From contig NZ_JABXKH010000058.1 in assembly GCF_017115105.1 (NCBI RefSeq), positions 19,638 through 83,637 of the forward strand: a DNA stretch of 64,000 nucleotides. The letters run 5' to 3'. Under the pieces are notes generated by a model. It did not search any database, was not told the DNA's origin, and saw only the letters and a list, made by a program, of their open reading frames with translations. A program made the position numbers and the translations under genes. Shown here one piece after another: positions 36,300-45,566 of this stretch; positions within the stretch are counted from its first letter, which is position 1, and each line of letters begins with the position of its first letter. Origin of the DNA: Nostoc sp. NMS2. GTDB taxonomy: Bacteria; Cyanobacteriota; Cyanobacteriia; Cyanobacteriales; Nostocaceae.

Positions 36300-37502
36300 A
36301 TGAAACTTTGTATTGTTACTCATAAAATTAAGAAAGGTGATGGACAGGGACGAGTAAACTATGAGGTTGCTAATGAAGCAATTCGTCGTGGTCATCAACT
36401 GACATTAATAGCTAGTGAAGTTGCACCAGAACTAGAAAATAATAGTCAAGTTAATTGGATTCCAATTCCAGTCAAAGACTATCCGACAGAATTTGTGCGG
36501 AATTTCATATTTGCTCAAAAAAGTGCAGATTGGTTGCAAAAACATCGCTCTGAGATTGATTTAGTTAAAGTCAATGGCGCAATTAATCTGGCTGCGGCTG
36601 ATGTGAATGCTGTACATTTTGTCCACAGTTCATGGTTGCGATCGCCTGTTCATATTTCCCGCAATCGTCGAGATTTGTATGGTTTTTACCAATGGCTATT
36701 TACGGCTTTTAATGCGCGTTGGGAAAAACAGGCTTTCCAAAAGGCGCAGGTTGTCGTAGCAGTATCCGAAAAGGTAGCTCATGAATTAGTCAACATTGGT
36801 GTACCTCGTTCTCGCATTCGCGTAATCGTCAATGGCGTTGACTTAGAAGAGTTTGCCCCTGGTGAAAGCGATCGCCAAAAGTTGGGTTTACCGGAGAATG
36901 TAACCCTAGCATTGTTCGCCGGAGACATCCGCACACCCAGAAAGAACTTAGATACAGTACTGCACGCCTTGGTGAAAGTTCCCGATTTACATTTGGTGGT
37001 AGTGGGACACACCCAAAATAGCCCTTTTCCGCAGCTAGCAGCATCGTTAGGGTTAAATGAACGGGTGCATTTTGTGGGATTTCGCCGTGATATCCCCCAA
37101 ATTATGCAAGGAGTAGATTTATTTGTTTTTCCTTCCCGATACGAAGCTTGCAGCCTCGTATTGTTAGAAGCACTTTCTTCAGCACTGCCAGTAATTACTG
37201 CCACAGCCACCGGGGGCGGAGAGTTGGTGACACCAGAATGTGGCATCGTCTTATCCGACTCAGATGATGTTGATGCTTTGACTGTGGCGTTGATGACTTT
37301 GGTGAGCAGTCCCGCTCTCATACAGCAAATGGGCAAAGCTGCTCGTTCTGTGGCAGAACAACATAGCTGGAGTACTATGGCACAAACTTATGTGGATCTA
37401 TTCGAGGAGTTAAGCAAGAATGCGGAACACCGTTCTGATACCAACTTATCGCCGTCCACAAGACCTATCACGCTGCCTTTTGGCGCTACAGGAGCAAATT
37501 AA
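36300..37502 (+). CDS. Glycosyltransferase family 4
   Basis: A 400-residue GT-B enzyme. It opens KLCIVTHKIKKGDGQGRVNYEVA and has VHFVHSSWLRSPVH in the acceptor domain. The donor domain shows ALFAGDIRTPRKNLDTVLHAL, LVVVGHTQNSPF, VHFVGFRRDIPQIM and the E-x7-E loop PSRYEACSLVLLEALSSALP. Its last 83 bases overlap, in another frame, the start of the following glycosyltransferase gene, so the two are probably translationally linked. AAGGAAGATAGTGA precedes the ATG. Confidence 0.9.
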   Translation: MKLCIVTHKIKKGDGQGRVNYEVANEAIRRGHQLTLIASEVAPELENNSQVNWIPIPVKDYPTEFVRNFIFAQKSADWLQKHRSEIDLVKVNGAINLAAADVNAVHFVHSSWLRSPVHISRNRRDLYGFYQWLFTAFNARWEKQAFQKAQVVVAVSEKVAHELVNIGVPRSRIRVIVNGVDLEEFAPGESDRQKLGLPENVTLALFAGDIRTPRKNLDTVLHALVKVPDLHLVVVGHTQNSPFPQLAASLGLNERVHFVGFRRDIPQIMQGVDLFVFPSRYEACSLVLLEALSSALPVITATATGGGELVTPECGIVLSDSDDVDALTVALMTLVSSPALIQQMGKAARSVAEQHSWSTMAQTYVDLFEELSKNAEHRSDTNLSPSTRPITLPFGATGAN

Positions 37503-38349
37503 ACCCGTCGGTCAGGTGATAGTGGTTGTCCGCGATACGGATGCAGAAACTTGGCAATTTTTGGCGCAATTAAACGCGCCCAATCTGCCACTGCATACTG
37601 TGAAAGTGACACAACCGGGGGTAGTAGCAGCCCTCAATGCCGGACTAGCAGCAGTGGAGGGCGATATTGTCTCCATCACTGATGATGATGCCGCACCTCA
37701 CCCAGATTGGTTAGAGCGCATCGCCGCTTACTTTACCTCAGATAGTCGTCTCGGCGGTTTGGGAGGGCGTGATTGGATACACCACGGCAGCAAATTAGAA
37801 GACGAATCCCGTCCAGTAGTGGGACAGTTGCAGTGGTTTGGGCGAGTGATTGGCAACCATCACCTGGGAGTGGGAGAACCCCGCGAAGTCGATATTCTCA
37901 AAGGCGTAAACATGAGTTTTCGTAAAGAGGCAATCGGGCAACTGCGCTTTGACGAACGGATGCGCGGTACTGGAGCGCAGGTACATTTTGAAATGGCATT
38001 TACTCTGGCATTAAAACGGGCTGGTTGGAAGATAATTTACGATCCTAATGTTGCCGTAGATCACTATCCAGCACAACGTTTTGATGAAGATCAGCGAAAC
38101 AATTTTAACGAAATTGCCTTTATTAATTTAGTCCATAATGAAACCTTAGTTTTACTAGAGCATCTGCCATTTATCCGCCGAATTGTATTTTTATTCTGGG
38201 CAGTATTTGTTGGTACATGCGATAGTTTGGGTTTCGTACAATGGCTAAGATTTTTACCTAGCCAAGGGGAATTGGCGGGTAAAAAGTTGCTGGCATCTTG
38301 GCGTGGGCGTTGGCAAGGATATAAAGAGTTCGTAATTCGTAATTCGTAA
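37420..38349 (+). CDS. Glycosyltransferase family 2
   Basis: A 309-residue GT-A enzyme. RNTVLIPTYRRPQDLSRCL is the canonical N-terminus, which supports the overlapping start inside the preceding gene. VVVRDTDAETW, GDIVSITDDDAAPHPDWL (DDD metal site) and VNMSFRKEAIG follow. A hydrophobic segment near the end (IVFLFWAVFVGTCDSLGFV) may hold it to the membrane. The final residues VIRNS-stop are encoded by CGTAATT heptamers. Confidence 0.9.
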   Translation: MRNTVLIPTYRRPQDLSRCLLALQEQIKPVGQVIVVVRDTDAETWQFLAQLNAPNLPLHTVKVTQPGVVAALNAGLAAVEGDIVSITDDDAAPHPDWLERIAAYFTSDSRLGGLGGRDWIHHGSKLEDESRPVVGQLQWFGRVIGNHHLGVGEPREVDILKGVNMSFRKEAIGQLRFDERMRGTGAQVHFEMAFTLALKRAGWKIIYDPNVAVDHYPAQRFDEDQRNNFNEIAFINLVHNETLVLLEHLPFIRRIVFLFWAVFVGTCDSLGFVQWLRFLPSQGELAGKKLLASWRGRWQGYKEFVIRNS

Positions 38350-38372
38350 TTCGTAATTCGTAATTCGTAATT
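38331..38372. repeat. Heptamer CGTAATT x6, overlapping gene end
   Basis: Six perfect heptamers. The first two and a half are translated as the C-terminus of the GT2 protein and provide its stop codon at 38347-38349. Confidence 0.9.
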
Positions 38373-38554
38373 GCAGATAGGTTATTTTATTTTGAATTCT
38401 TTTTAAGCCTTGAGATTTATTTATTAGGACTTACGCAAATCTACACTTTTTAGGGGCAATTCATGAATTGCCCCTACCTGAAAATCAGGGTTTTACCTAT
38501 TGTTTATGTAAGTTCCGCTTATCTGAAAATCTAAAATCCAAAATTTAAAATTGA

Positions 38555-40000
38555 ATGAATTCTAGACAGATACTTTTCAATAGTTTTTCACAAGAAAACT
38601 ATTCTCCCGAAGAGCGATCGCAGCAGGGGTGGATGGCGATCGCAGGCTTTATACTACTAACTGTAGTTTGCTATTTTGCTGGTGCTACTGCTGCACTGCG
38701 CCTAATTTACCCGGTGACGGCTTTAGCAGTAGCCGTGTTTTTATACTTGCGGCATCCCATTCTCTACATCAGCTTTACCTGGTGGATATGGTTTCTCACA
38801 CCCTTAGCTACCCGCTTAGTTGACTATCGGGTGGGTTGGGATGCTACCCGTCAGATGCTCATAGCACCATATTTGGTAGTTTTTGTAACTATAGCAACAT
38901 TCTTGCGCCACTTTCCCCGCGCCTCTCGTCAAGGGGGTTTGCCGTTTGTTATGGCTTTTATCGGAGTCTTTTATGGCTTTCTCATCGGTCTGATTTATAA
39001 CCCACCTATCCCCGTAGCGCGAGGACTGATGGATTGGCTCAGTCCGATCATTTTCGCTTTTCACTTATTTATAAATTGGCGAGATTATCCCAGCTATCGC
39101 CAGAATATTCAGCGAACATTTCTCTGGTGCGTGTTGATTTTAGGAACTTATGGCATATATCAATTTGTAGTAGCTCCTGAGTGGGATAAGTATTGGCTCA
39201 TCCAATCAAAACTATTCATGAGTTCTGGAAACCCTGTACCTTTCGGGATGCGTGTCTGGAGTACATTGCACTCAGTCGGCCCCTTTGGTTCTGTCATGCA
39301 AGCCGGTTTACTGTTGTTATTTACCAGTTCGGGAAGTTTAATTTTTCCGGCTTCAGCTGTTGGTTACTTGTCCTTTCTACTGACACAAGCGCGGACTAAT
39401 TGGGGAGGCTGGTTATTTGGAATAATTATGATTGTGGGTTCAGTCAAGACGCGAATTCAAATGCGCTTAATCATTATAATTGTGGTGATGGCAATTTGTG
39501 TTGTACCATTGACAACTATTCAGCCAATTGCTGGGGTTGTATCAGCCCGTTTAGAAACTTTTTCTAATCTTCAAGAAGATAACAGTTTTAAAGATAGATC
39601 GGGAAGTTATGACAAAAATCTTGGTCTAGCTCTTTCTAATGCTTTAGGTAACGGCTTAGGAAATATCTGGAAAGTCAACGAAAAAACTGGTCAAATCGAA
39701 GTAGTGGTAATTGATAGTGGCATTTTAGATATGTTTTTCACCCTTGGTTGGTTTGGAGCCATATTTTATATGGGTGGATTAATATTGTTAATTATTAGTG
39801 TTAGCAGTTATGGTGAAGGACGTTTTGATAGTTTTATCAGTGCTGCTCGTGCGATTGGTATCAGTTCTGCTACACAGCTAATTATTGGTAGTGGGATGTT
39901 AAGTGTGGCAGGGATGATTCTTTGGGGATTTTTAGCTATGGCTATGGCAGGACATAAATACTATAGCAATTCCAAGATTCCCGACTTTTTAGAGAAGTAG
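38555..40000 (+). CDS. Wzy-like polysaccharide polymerase / O-antigen ligase family
   Basis: A 481-residue integral membrane protein with about ten to twelve hydrophobic segments (for example GWMAIAGFILLTVVCYFAGA, YLVVFVTIATFL, MAFIGVFYGFLIGLIY) and a large loop between about residues 325 and 395 (ARLETFSNLQEDNSF, GNGLGNIW, VIDSGILDMFFTLGWFG), the architecture of Wzy/WaaL family proteins. Sequence identity in this family is always low, so the call rests on topology, the GLGN and D-SG loop, and island context. It probably joins repeat units outside the membrane. The terminal part precedes a weak hairpin (GATTCCCGACTT..AAGTAGGGGATC). Confidence 0.8.
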   Translation: MNSRQILFNSFSQENYSPEERSQQGWMAIAGFILLTVVCYFAGATAALRLIYPVTALAVAVFLYLRHPILYISFTWWIWFLTPLATRLVDYRVGWDATRQMLIAPYLVVFVTIATFLRHFPRASRQGGLPFVMAFIGVFYGFLIGLIYNPPIPVARGLMDWLSPIIFAFHLFINWRDYPSYRQNIQRTFLWCVLILGTYGIYQFVVAPEWDKYWLIQSKLFMSSGNPVPFGMRVWSTLHSVGPFGSVMQAGLLLLFTSSGSLIFPASAVGYLSFLLTQARTNWGGWLFGIIMIVGSVKTRIQMRLIIIIVVMAICVVPLTTIQPIAGVVSARLETFSNLQEDNSFKDRSGSYDKNLGLALSNALGNGLGNIWKVNEKTGQIEVVVIDSGILDMFFTLGWFGAIFYMGGLILLIISVSSYGEGRFDSFISAARAIGISSATQLIIGSGMLSVAGMILWGFLAMAMAGHKYYSNSKIPDFLEK

Positions 40001-40044
40001 GGGATCTGATAAATCTTACAACTTAAATAGGACTGATATAAATT

Positions 40045-41175
40045 ATGAAAGCAATTATTGTAATGCCACTAGCCGAGCAACGAGGCGGCGGTGAAATGAT
40101 GCTTTGGGATTTAGTACAGCAAGGACGTAATGCTGGTGTTGAGTGGCTGGTGATATTTTTAGAACCCGGCCCGATGGTAGAACAAGTAAAGTCCCTTGGC
40201 ATTGATGCGCGAGTTGTAGAAAGTGGACGTTTACGCCAAATCCACCGTTTTATTGGCGCTGTTTTTCGGATAGCTGCGATCGCACGCCGCGAACGTGCAG
40301 ATATAATTGTCAATTGGATGTGGATTACGCATATATCTGGAGGCTTGGCGGCGATGCTGGCTGGTTTGCCTGCTGTATGGTATCAACTAGAAGTACCTAG
40401 CGATAAAACTTGGTTAGTCCGACTCGCCACTTTAATCCCAGCCCAAGCAATTATCACCCTTTCTCAAGATGGTAAGCAAGCACAAGCAGAAATTTGGCCC
40501 CACAGGCCAACACCCTTAGTTTATCCTGGTGTCGCCCTAGACCGATTTGAGCCTAATGCTTTGCCAACTCCTGAAGAAGCACGCCGCAAACTCGGCTTAC
40601 CCTTACACGGGCCGTTGATTGGAATCGTGGGACGATTGCAACGATGGAAGGGAATGCACGTATTGGTGCAAGCAATGCCCAAAATTTTAGAGAAGTATCC
40701 TGATGCTCATTGTGTGGTAGTTGGCGGTAAGCACGATTTAGAACCCGACTATGAGGACTTTTTAAAAGCCGAAATTGCCAGCTTGGGCTTGAAAGAGCAA
40801 GTAATTATGGCTGGACTACAGCGTAATATCCCGGAGTGGGTGCAGGCGATGGATGTATTCGTTCATGCCTCGGATAAGGAACCGTTTGGAATTGTGATTA
40901 TTGAGGCGATGGCGCTGGGTAAACCTGTGATTGCTGGTAATGCAGGCGGGCCAACGGAGATTATTACCGATGGCATGAATGGACTATTAACACCTTACGG
41001 CGATGCGGATAAATTAGCGATCGCAATTCTCCTCTATCTTGACGAGCAAGAATTTGCCCAAAGTGCAGGAATAGCTGCCAGGCAACGCGCCTTGGATTTC
41101 TCAACACAGAATTATGCTCAAAACTTTATTAGTGTAATTCGTTCTGCAATACCAAGTGTTTCATCTGCTGAATGA
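40045..41175 (+). CDS. Glycosyltransferase family 4
   Basis: A 376-residue GT-B enzyme, the last gene of the polysaccharide island. The N-terminal domain has IVMPLAEQRGGGEMMLWDLVQ. The donor domain contains LIGIVGRLQRWKGMHVLVQAM (split), HCVVVGGKHDLEPDYEDFL, VIMAGLQRNIPEWVQAMDVFVHAS and the loop EPFGIVIIEAMALGKPVIAG. A strong terminator follows within 35 bases, marking the end of the transcription unit. Confidence 0.9.
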   Translation: MKAIIVMPLAEQRGGGEMMLWDLVQQGRNAGVEWLVIFLEPGPMVEQVKSLGIDARVVESGRLRQIHRFIGAVFRIAAIARRERADIIVNWMWITHISGGLAAMLAGLPAVWYQLEVPSDKTWLVRLATLIPAQAIITLSQDGKQAQAEIWPHRPTPLVYPGVALDRFEPNALPTPEEARRKLGLPLHGPLIGIVGRLQRWKGMHVLVQAMPKILEKYPDAHCVVVGGKHDLEPDYEDFLKAEIASLGLKEQVIMAGLQRNIPEWVQAMDVFVHASDKEPFGIVIIEAMALGKPVIAGNAGGPTEIITDGMNGLLTPYGDADKLAIAILLYLDEQEFAQSAGIAARQRALDFSTQNYAQNFISVIRSAIPSVSSAE

Positions 41176-41207
41176 AGTAGTAAACTTTTTGCAAAAGTCA
41201 ATTTTAT

Positions 41208-41241
41208 GAAAAACTCCATCCCCTTGTGGGTGGAGTTTTTG
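41208..41241 (+). terminator. Hairpin terminator at end of polysaccharide island
   Basis: Stem AAAAACTCCATCC, loop CCTTGT, arm GGGTGGAGTTTTT with one G-T pair, then TG. It lies 33 bases after the last glycosyltransferase gene. Confidence 0.85.
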
Positions 41242-41863
41242 AGCATGGGGAGTGGGGAGTGTAGGATGAGGGGGATGAGGAGGAATTATTGGGAGCATCC
41301 CGTTTTGGCGGATTGCCCTCAGACTAGCAGTCTGGGGCTATACAAACTAAACCCGCCTTTCCTTCTGTACGAGAGGCTGCGCCAACGGAACGCTACGCGA
41401 ACGCGGGTTCAGAGAGTCCGCGTTCGCTCTTAGCGTTCTCGAAGAGTAGGCGGACTTCGTTTGTGTAGCCGCGTAAAGCCAACTCTTAGAGACGCTGCGC
41501 GAACGGCATAGCTTCGCTTAGCGCGTCAGCGTGCCGGAGGCTCTATTCCAATCGCCCGGTGTTTCTTGCCATTTGTGGATGCTCCCGAATTATTGAATAA
41601 ATCTCTCCCTTGTCTCCCCCCTCTTCCTTGTCTCCCTTGTCTCTTTTCCATGCACAATGCCCAATGCCCCAAGCGGCGGGGCGAGATATAAAGTGATTTA
41701 AATGTTAATAGCTTGACAACAAGTGATTATATGAAATAATTATCATCTATCTTAATAGAGATACCTTGATATCTCTCAATAGGTTTTCACATTGAAGAAG
41801 AATTCAGAAGTCAAAATTCTGTTTTGATAAAACTGTTAAATTATTTAAGTTTTACGATCGCGC
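41242..41863. other. Intergenic dispersed repeats
   Basis: No gene is supported. It contains a dense block of Nostoc dispersed repeats (about 41360-41560: GCTACGCGAACGCGGG, GTCCGC..GCGGACTT, GCGTGCCGGAGGCTCTATTCCAATC) with several overlapping inverted repeats, then TTGTCTCCC-type low-complexity DNA. The MscS promoter should be in the last 150 bases. Confidence 0.5.
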
Positions 41864-43447
41864 ATGAATATATTGATCATCTTAGCTGAAGTCAGCCTTG
41901 TAATCTTTGTTTTTTTATTACTGAACTGGCTTGTAAGCAAGTTATTCAAGCTATTTACAAAGACCTCTATAATAAAAAGCGAAGATAGGAATATCAAAAC
42001 CTTGCGTCGGAACATCACAGGGTTATTGTTACTTGCTTGCTTGGTGTCATGTATTTTGATTGTGGGTGCTAACGGTTATCTAGTTTATCGTGGCGAAAAC
42101 CTTCAACAATACAACTTAGCACTGATTGAGCGTATCCCATCAGGATTTTGGATAACTCTAGGAATTGGCATAGCTCAGAGCATTGGCAGTTTAATTTTAG
42201 CAGCGATCGCACTGAAATTTCTGAAATATTGGCTGAAGGTAGCTAGTACTCGCGCCAAGAACTTAGAAAAAAATACTGCCGATGATGAAAATATTGATGC
42301 TTTCTTTAACGCCCTATATCACAGAATTAGCGGTGGAATGTGGCTGTGGGCTGTCATCTTGTGTGCCCAGTTTCTCAAATTGCCAGCAACGGTTTCGGAA
42401 TATTTGTACATTGCACTGCGAATCTATCTAATTATCGCCGTTGGGTTGCTGATTCTCAAAGCAGTTGCTGCGATCGTTGATTTTCTGGATGCTCTCAGCG
42501 TCAGATACTCCAACCCTGAAAACCTCTTGAGATTCTACGATCGCCTCCGACACCTGATACCCTTTTTAAAGCGGTGTCTAGAATTTGTGATTTATGTCTG
42601 CATGGCAACATTGGTGATTCAGCAGGTGCAATTAATCGCCAATATCGCAGCTTTTGGCCCGCGAATAATCAAGATCATCGGCATCATCTTCATTAGTCGT
42701 GTGTTGTTTGAAGTCGTTTACTTACTTGTTGAAGAGGTGCTGTTCAAAGACCGAAATCTAACTGATATTCAAAGAAGTAGACGCTTGACACTCGTTCCTC
42801 TTTTTCGTAGTTTCTTACAATACTTTGTGTACTTTGCTGCTATTATCTCTATTCTATATACTGTTGACATTGATCCAACTCCTATACTTGCAGGTGCGGG
42901 TATTGTCGGTATAGCTGTAGGTTTAGGGGCACAGACACTGATAAACGATATAGTTTGCGGCTTCTTTATTCTGTTTGAAAACTACTACTTAGTGGGTGAT
43001 TATATCGAAGCTGGGAAAGCCGAAGAGAAAGTTGTCGAAGGTGTAGTTGAAGCAATTGAACTCAGAACCACCCGTATTAGACATCCCAATGGTCAATTGC
43101 AGATAATTCGGAATGGGGATATTGGCTCAATTACTAATTACTCCAAACAGTATATCTTTGCAGTAGTGGAAGTTGGTGTGCCTTATGATTCAAACTTAAC
43201 GCATGTATACAAAGTGATTGAGGAGGTAGGACAACAGTTAAAAACAGATGATCCAGATGTACTCGAAGGTACACAAATAGATGGAGTGGAAAGCCTTGGA
43301 GAGTCTAACTTGTTGCTGCGGACATTAACTAAAGTGAAGCCAGGAAAACATCTTCAGATTCAACGTGTACTTCGGAAGATTTTTACCGATGCACTGCTGC
43401 GCGAAGGAATTGTAATTCCCATCCGTGCCGAAAGTGCTGAAGGTTAA
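41864..43447 (+). CDS. MscS-type mechanosensitive channel
   Basis: A 527-residue membrane protein with about six transmembrane segments before the pore. The pore-lining helix and following beta domain are clear: LAGAGIVGIAVGLGAQTLINDIVCGFFILFENYYLVGDYI (split) around residues 345-385, then VEAIELRTTRIRHPNGQLQIIRNGDI and a C-terminal alpha/beta domain with VGVPYDSNLTHVY. MscS channels open under membrane tension to release solutes on osmotic downshock. The extra N-terminal membrane segments make it larger than E. coli MscS. The start is chosen at ATG 41864. The gene stands alone after the island's terminator. Confidence 0.9.
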   Translation: MNILIILAEVSLVIFVFLLLNWLVSKLFKLFTKTSIIKSEDRNIKTLRRNITGLLLLACLVSCILIVGANGYLVYRGENLQQYNLALIERIPSGFWITLGIGIAQSIGSLILAAIALKFLKYWLKVASTRAKNLEKNTADDENIDAFFNALYHRISGGMWLWAVILCAQFLKLPATVSEYLYIALRIYLIIAVGLLILKAVAAIVDFLDALSVRYSNPENLLRFYDRLRHLIPFLKRCLEFVIYVCMATLVIQQVQLIANIAAFGPRIIKIIGIIFISRVLFEVVYLLVEEVLFKDRNLTDIQRSRRLTLVPLFRSFLQYFVYFAAIISILYTVDIDPTPILAGAGIVGIAVGLGAQTLINDIVCGFFILFENYYLVGDYIEAGKAEEKVVEGVVEAIELRTTRIRHPNGQLQIIRNGDIGSITNYSKQYIFAVVEVGVPYDSNLTHVYKVIEEVGQQLKTDDPDVLEGTQIDGVESLGESNLLLRTLTKVKPGKHLQIQRVLRKIFTDALLREGIVIPIRAESAEG

Positions 43448-44111
43448 TTTAGCACTTTCTTTTTAACGATTGCGAGTTGGTGTTATATCAGACTTGAAGA
43501 AATTTGAAAGCTAGCAAAAATTGTGTCCATTCATACAACAAAACAGTAATGATTGTTATAGGCTTGAAAAGCCCTTTACTTTTATACTTTTGGCGAAACT
43601 TCACCGCCAAAAAAGCACCAGAGCGATAGGAAATTACTTATGACCAAATGCGATTGATACTTATCAAACGTAAATCTGGTGAAGTTGAACATATCCCTGT
43701 CAGCAGCATAAGTGACTTCCTACGCTCTGGTTATCTCTTTTAACAAACTTCGGCGGGTTTAAGTTTAAGTCCCCGGCTTCTAAGAAGCCGCAAGTATGTA
43801 AGTCTTGTTCTAAATCCCCGTTACAAAACTGTACTTCCTCTCTTCGTAGCGGGGCGTAGCCCATTCCGACTTCCGACTTCTTTAATACTAGTTTCGCCCA
43901 CGAACGCGAGTGCGTCTCGTAGAGATGGGGTGTTAGCGTAGCGGTACGAAGTACAATTTTAAACCAATATTCATTACCCATTCGTACACAATTCATACTG
44001 AATTCTGACTCCTGAGTTCTGAATTCTTCTTATTGAAACAATCGGGTCTAAAACCTCGCCTTTTAAGGCGAAAAGTTTTTGGAGCGGGGCATAAATCCCC
44101 GTTACAAAAAC
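43448..44111. other. Intergenic region, repeats and a 31-codon frame
   Basis: No clear gene. A short frame at 43648-43743 reads MRLILIKRKSGEVEHIPVSS and has protein-like composition, but is too short to assign and may be a gene remnant. A hairpin-like GTCCCCGGCTTCTAAGAAGCCG occurs near 43770, followed by words such as CGTTACAAAAC and TAAATCCCCG that recur near 44091 and 44336. Confidence 0.4.
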
Positions 44112-44271
44112 GGGAGCATCCCAATTTTGCCAAAAGGCACAGGACTGGCACAAAAACCCTGTAAAAACCTCTTTCCTTGGCGCTCTTGGCGTCCTTGGCG
44201 GTTCGTTATTTCATTATTGTTCTAAGCCAAAATCCCGTATAAAAATAAACTTGCACATTTGGGATGCTCCC
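44112..44271. mobile_element. MITE A, copy 2 (160 bp, 8-bp target duplication)
   Basis: The same element as at 996-1155, with identical 13-bp terminal inverted repeats (GGGAGCATCCCAA / TTGGGATGCTCCC) and the same 160-bp length, differing at scattered internal positions. It is flanked by ACAAAAAC on both sides (44104-44111 and 44272-44279). Just downstream, at about 44331-44368, the same flanking sequence occurs uninterrupted (CCCCGTTACAAAAACGGCC), a natural empty site. Confidence 0.88.
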
Positions 44272-44344
44272 ACAAAAACGGCCTCCTGCCTCCGAATTCT
44301 GTTGGTTCTGCTAGCGCGAGTAGTTTAATGGGCATAAATCCCCG

Positions 44345-45277
44345 TTACAAAAACGGCCTCCTGCCTCCTGCCTCCTGCCTCCTGCCTTCGTTAAAAAATT
44401 TGTCAGAACGCATTTGAGTGCCATTTCGCCAAACTTCCACCCTTTCAGGGCTGACTAAATAATAAAAACTACCATTATCTGCTCGATATCTGCCTTTACC
44501 AATATTCAAAGCTGCTATTTTTATCGGCTTGCTTGAGTCTTGCTTCAACTGCCCAATATAAAATAACTGACCATTTTCTTCACAGACCTTTACACGAATA
44601 TTTGCAGTCTCACCATCAATAATGGTAACTCCATTGCACTTAGTATCACTGCTTATACCGATTGGAATTGGTAATGAAGGTGAAACTTGCTTTGCTACTG
44701 GGGGTGTCGAGACTGTGTGGTTCGGGTTATCCACTTGCTGAACTTTAGAAACAGACGAAACACTTGCAGTTAAAGATGTCAATAGACGAAGGGGATCAAC
44801 TGCTATTAGACCATTTGGATGGACTTCAAAATGAAGATGAGGTGCTGTACTATTGCCTGTAGATCCCATCTCAGCAATAATTTGACCTTGAATGACCTGT
44901 TGATCCTTGCTCACCAGCAAACGGCGATTGTGACCATAAACAGTAATGCTACCGTCAAGATGTTTAATAGTTATGGCATTGCCTAATCCCCAATTATCCC
45001 AACCGGCTTTTATAACAGTACCCGATGCAGCAGCAACAACTGGGGTTCCAGATGCCCCTGCAATATCAATTCCTTCATGTTGATATTTGCGAAACCCTTG
45101 AGAAATAAACCCTTGAGTCGGCCAGATTAAGTTAGAAGCAGGGATAGGAGTTTGCTCAATTGGAGAATCGCTTGCTAACTGTGTTAGAGCAGATGTAGTT
45201 GTACTTAATACGGCGGTTAAAGATATTAACCCAATTAGTCCATAAGTGCGGTATCGAAAAACGGTAAGTTTTTTCAT
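44345..45277 (-). CDS. M23 family peptidase (LytM-type)
   Basis: A 310-residue exported protein. A signal peptide is likely at the start (MKKLTVFRYRTYGLIGLISL then TAVLSTTTSA). The peptidase domain (about 50-165) shows the zinc-site residues in FRKYQHEGIDIAG (His, Asp) and HLHFEVHPNG (HxH), with VAAASGTVIKAGWDNWGLGN and GSTGNSTAPHLHF as in LytM/M23 enzymes that cut peptidoglycan cross-links. The remaining 120 residues are a separate domain without assignment. The ATG at 45277 gives a proper signal peptide, so the longer frame to 45334 is not used. The last 12 residues (RRQEAGGRRPFL) are translated from intergenic CTCCTGC heptamers, so the original stop was probably lost. Confidence 0.87.
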   Translation of the reverse strand: MKKLTVFRYRTYGLIGLISLTAVLSTTTSALTQLASDSPIEQTPIPASNLIWPTQGFISQGFRKYQHEGIDIAGASGTPVVAAASGTVIKAGWDNWGLGNAITIKHLDGSITVYGHNRRLLVSKDQQVIQGQIIAEMGSTGNSTAPHLHFEVHPNGLIAVDPLRLLTSLTASVSSVSKVQQVDNPNHTVSTPPVAKQVSPSLPIPIGISSDTKCNGVTIIDGETANIRVKVCEENGQLFYIGQLKQDSSKPIKIAALNIGKGRYRADNGSFYYLVSPERVEVWRNGTQMRSDKFFNEGRRQEAGGRRPFL

Positions 45278-45566
45278 AATTGCAAGCCTATTAAAACAAT
45301 AATTCAGATAGTTTCTGATTATTTGCTGTTTCAAGCTAACTCGGAAAATATCAGGAAGTTTAGCAGATGTGTCATTTCTAAAACCTTAGCCAAACACTTT
45401 AGTGCTAAAAGTATAATAGACATCTCCAGAAATCAAATATGTTTTATCCAGAACCCTTGTAGAGACGTAGCAGTGCTACGTCTCTACATTCATTTTCAAA
45501 GATGTCTAATATCTGCCCCGTATGCCAACCATCGACGCATTGAATAGCGGCATACGTTCTTCTACC

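Noticed and set aside
36779..37336. 185-codon open frame antisense to a glycosyltransferase
   Set aside because: It is the complement of conserved GT4 coding sequence and shows no family of its own.
41206..41433. Open frame after the last island gene
   Set aside because: It reads through the terminator hairpin and dispersed repeats.
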